Source: S146-42 sp965371965 (GTDB lineage: Bacteria; Planctomycetota; Phycisphaerae; Phycisphaerales; UBA1924). From it: a DNA stretch of 64,000 bases. Under the pieces are notes generated by a model. It was not told the DNA's origin, did not search any database, and worked only from the letters and a program-made list of their open reading frames with translations. Below are positions 63,732 to 64,000 of the stretch, in pieces. Position numbers and translations under genes: made by a program. The stretch covers positions 1 through 64,000 of the forward strand of contig CBDVAM010000003.1 of the NCBI GenBank assembly GCA_965371965.1, in the 5' to 3' direction. The stretch's first letter is position 1, and every line of letters starts with the position of its first letter.

Positions 63732-64000
63732 CTAGGCCTCGTCCTTCTTTTGAATCAACGCCCGGACTGCTTTCACCGCCTTCTTTGCATCTATGCTCAC
63801 TATCCCTGGGATGATCGGGATCTTCACGTCAATCGGCTCGATCATTCGTAAGCTGCTCTCGGTTGAATCCGGCACACTCCTTGAAAACTCGACGACCAGC
63901 GCTTGTAGTTCCGAGACGAGTCTCTGCGGCTCAGCCCGATCGGCGAACATCGATCGGTGCCACACCATGAATCGATCTTCGGGAATGCCGCCCTTCCTTG
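63732..64000 (-). CDS. Partial protein of unknown function, cut by the window edge
   Basis: Only the C-terminal part is in view; the frame is open to the last base, so the gene starts beyond 64000. It contains EDRFMVWHRSMFADRAEPQRLV (in parts), a stretch SLRMIEPIDVKIPIIPG and ends KKAVKAVRALIQKKDEA. I do not recognise it. It shares the strand and low GC of the kinase gene, which starts 93 nt downstream, and the two may be an operon. A MET at 63968 is not necessarily the start. Confidence 0.55.
   Translation of the reverse strand, partial: RKGGIPEDRFMVWHRSMFADRAEPQRLVSELQALVVEFSRSVPDSTESSLRMIEPIDVKIPIIPGIVSIDAKKAVKAVRALIQKKDEA

Overview
The window looks like chromosome from a planctomycete, probably class Phycisphaerae. 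This is inferred from the high-GC coding style, the large MoxR/DUF58/von Willebrand cluster with a giant TPR protein, an 11-subunit complex I operon, and a PEP-CTERM-like cell-surface protein. No rRNA gene, tRNA gene or CRISPR array was seen.

Layout. (1) 76-2577, minus strand: homogentisate 1,2-dioxygenase, then a GmhA-type sugar phosphate isomerase coupled to a small acidic protein. (2) 2811-12073: ferredoxin-linked carbon metabolism. It holds a two-subunit 2-oxoacid:ferredoxin oxidoreductase (KorAB), a very large single-chain pyruvate:ferredoxin oxidoreductase on the opposite strand, and one unrecognised gene. (3) 12165-21991, minus strand: a compact nuoABCDHIJKLMN operon with no nuoE, nuoF or nuoG. 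Next to KorAB and PFOR this suggests a complex I that may take electrons from ferredoxin rather than NADH. (4) 22000-25500: a tandem pair of paralogous membrane proteins, a 295-bp dispersed repeat and the decayed C-terminal end of a ferredoxin-NADP reductase.

(5) 25499-31606, minus strand: a seven-gene electron-transfer operon. It encodes an atypical receiver protein, a Tat-exported four-cluster Fe-S protein, an NrfD-type membrane quinol-oxidoreductase subunit, an anchored periplasmic protein, two c-type cytochromes and a porin. A near-consensus sigma-54 promoter lies in front of it. Directly upstream are an NtrC-type activator and a histidine kinase with a RegB-like quinone-site motif (31907-35294). 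Together these look like a redox-sensed, sigma-54-controlled respiratory module with no obvious catalytic terminal subunit.

(6) 35531-38331: tandem, translationally coupled tyrosine phenol-lyase and tryptophanase. (7) 38332-41947: insertion-sequence debris (three transposase remnants and two more copies of the dispersed repeat) around a secreted HAF-repeat/PEP-CTERM-like protein whose 3' end runs into an IS fragment.

(8) 41948-60802: an 18.9-kb six-gene operon with mostly overlapping stops and starts. It encodes an exported TPR protein of about 3,604 residues, a membrane-anchored coiled-coil protein, a MoxR ATPase, a DUF58 protein, a BatA-like VWA protein and a large double-VWA membrane protein. 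This is the most striking unit of the window: an apparent envelope-associated AAA+/VWA machine built with a giant scaffold. (9) 60803-62260: frameshifted and truncated gene remains. (10) 62265-64000, minus strand: a visibly lower-GC segment with a soluble Ser/Thr protein kinase and a partial gene cut by the window edge.
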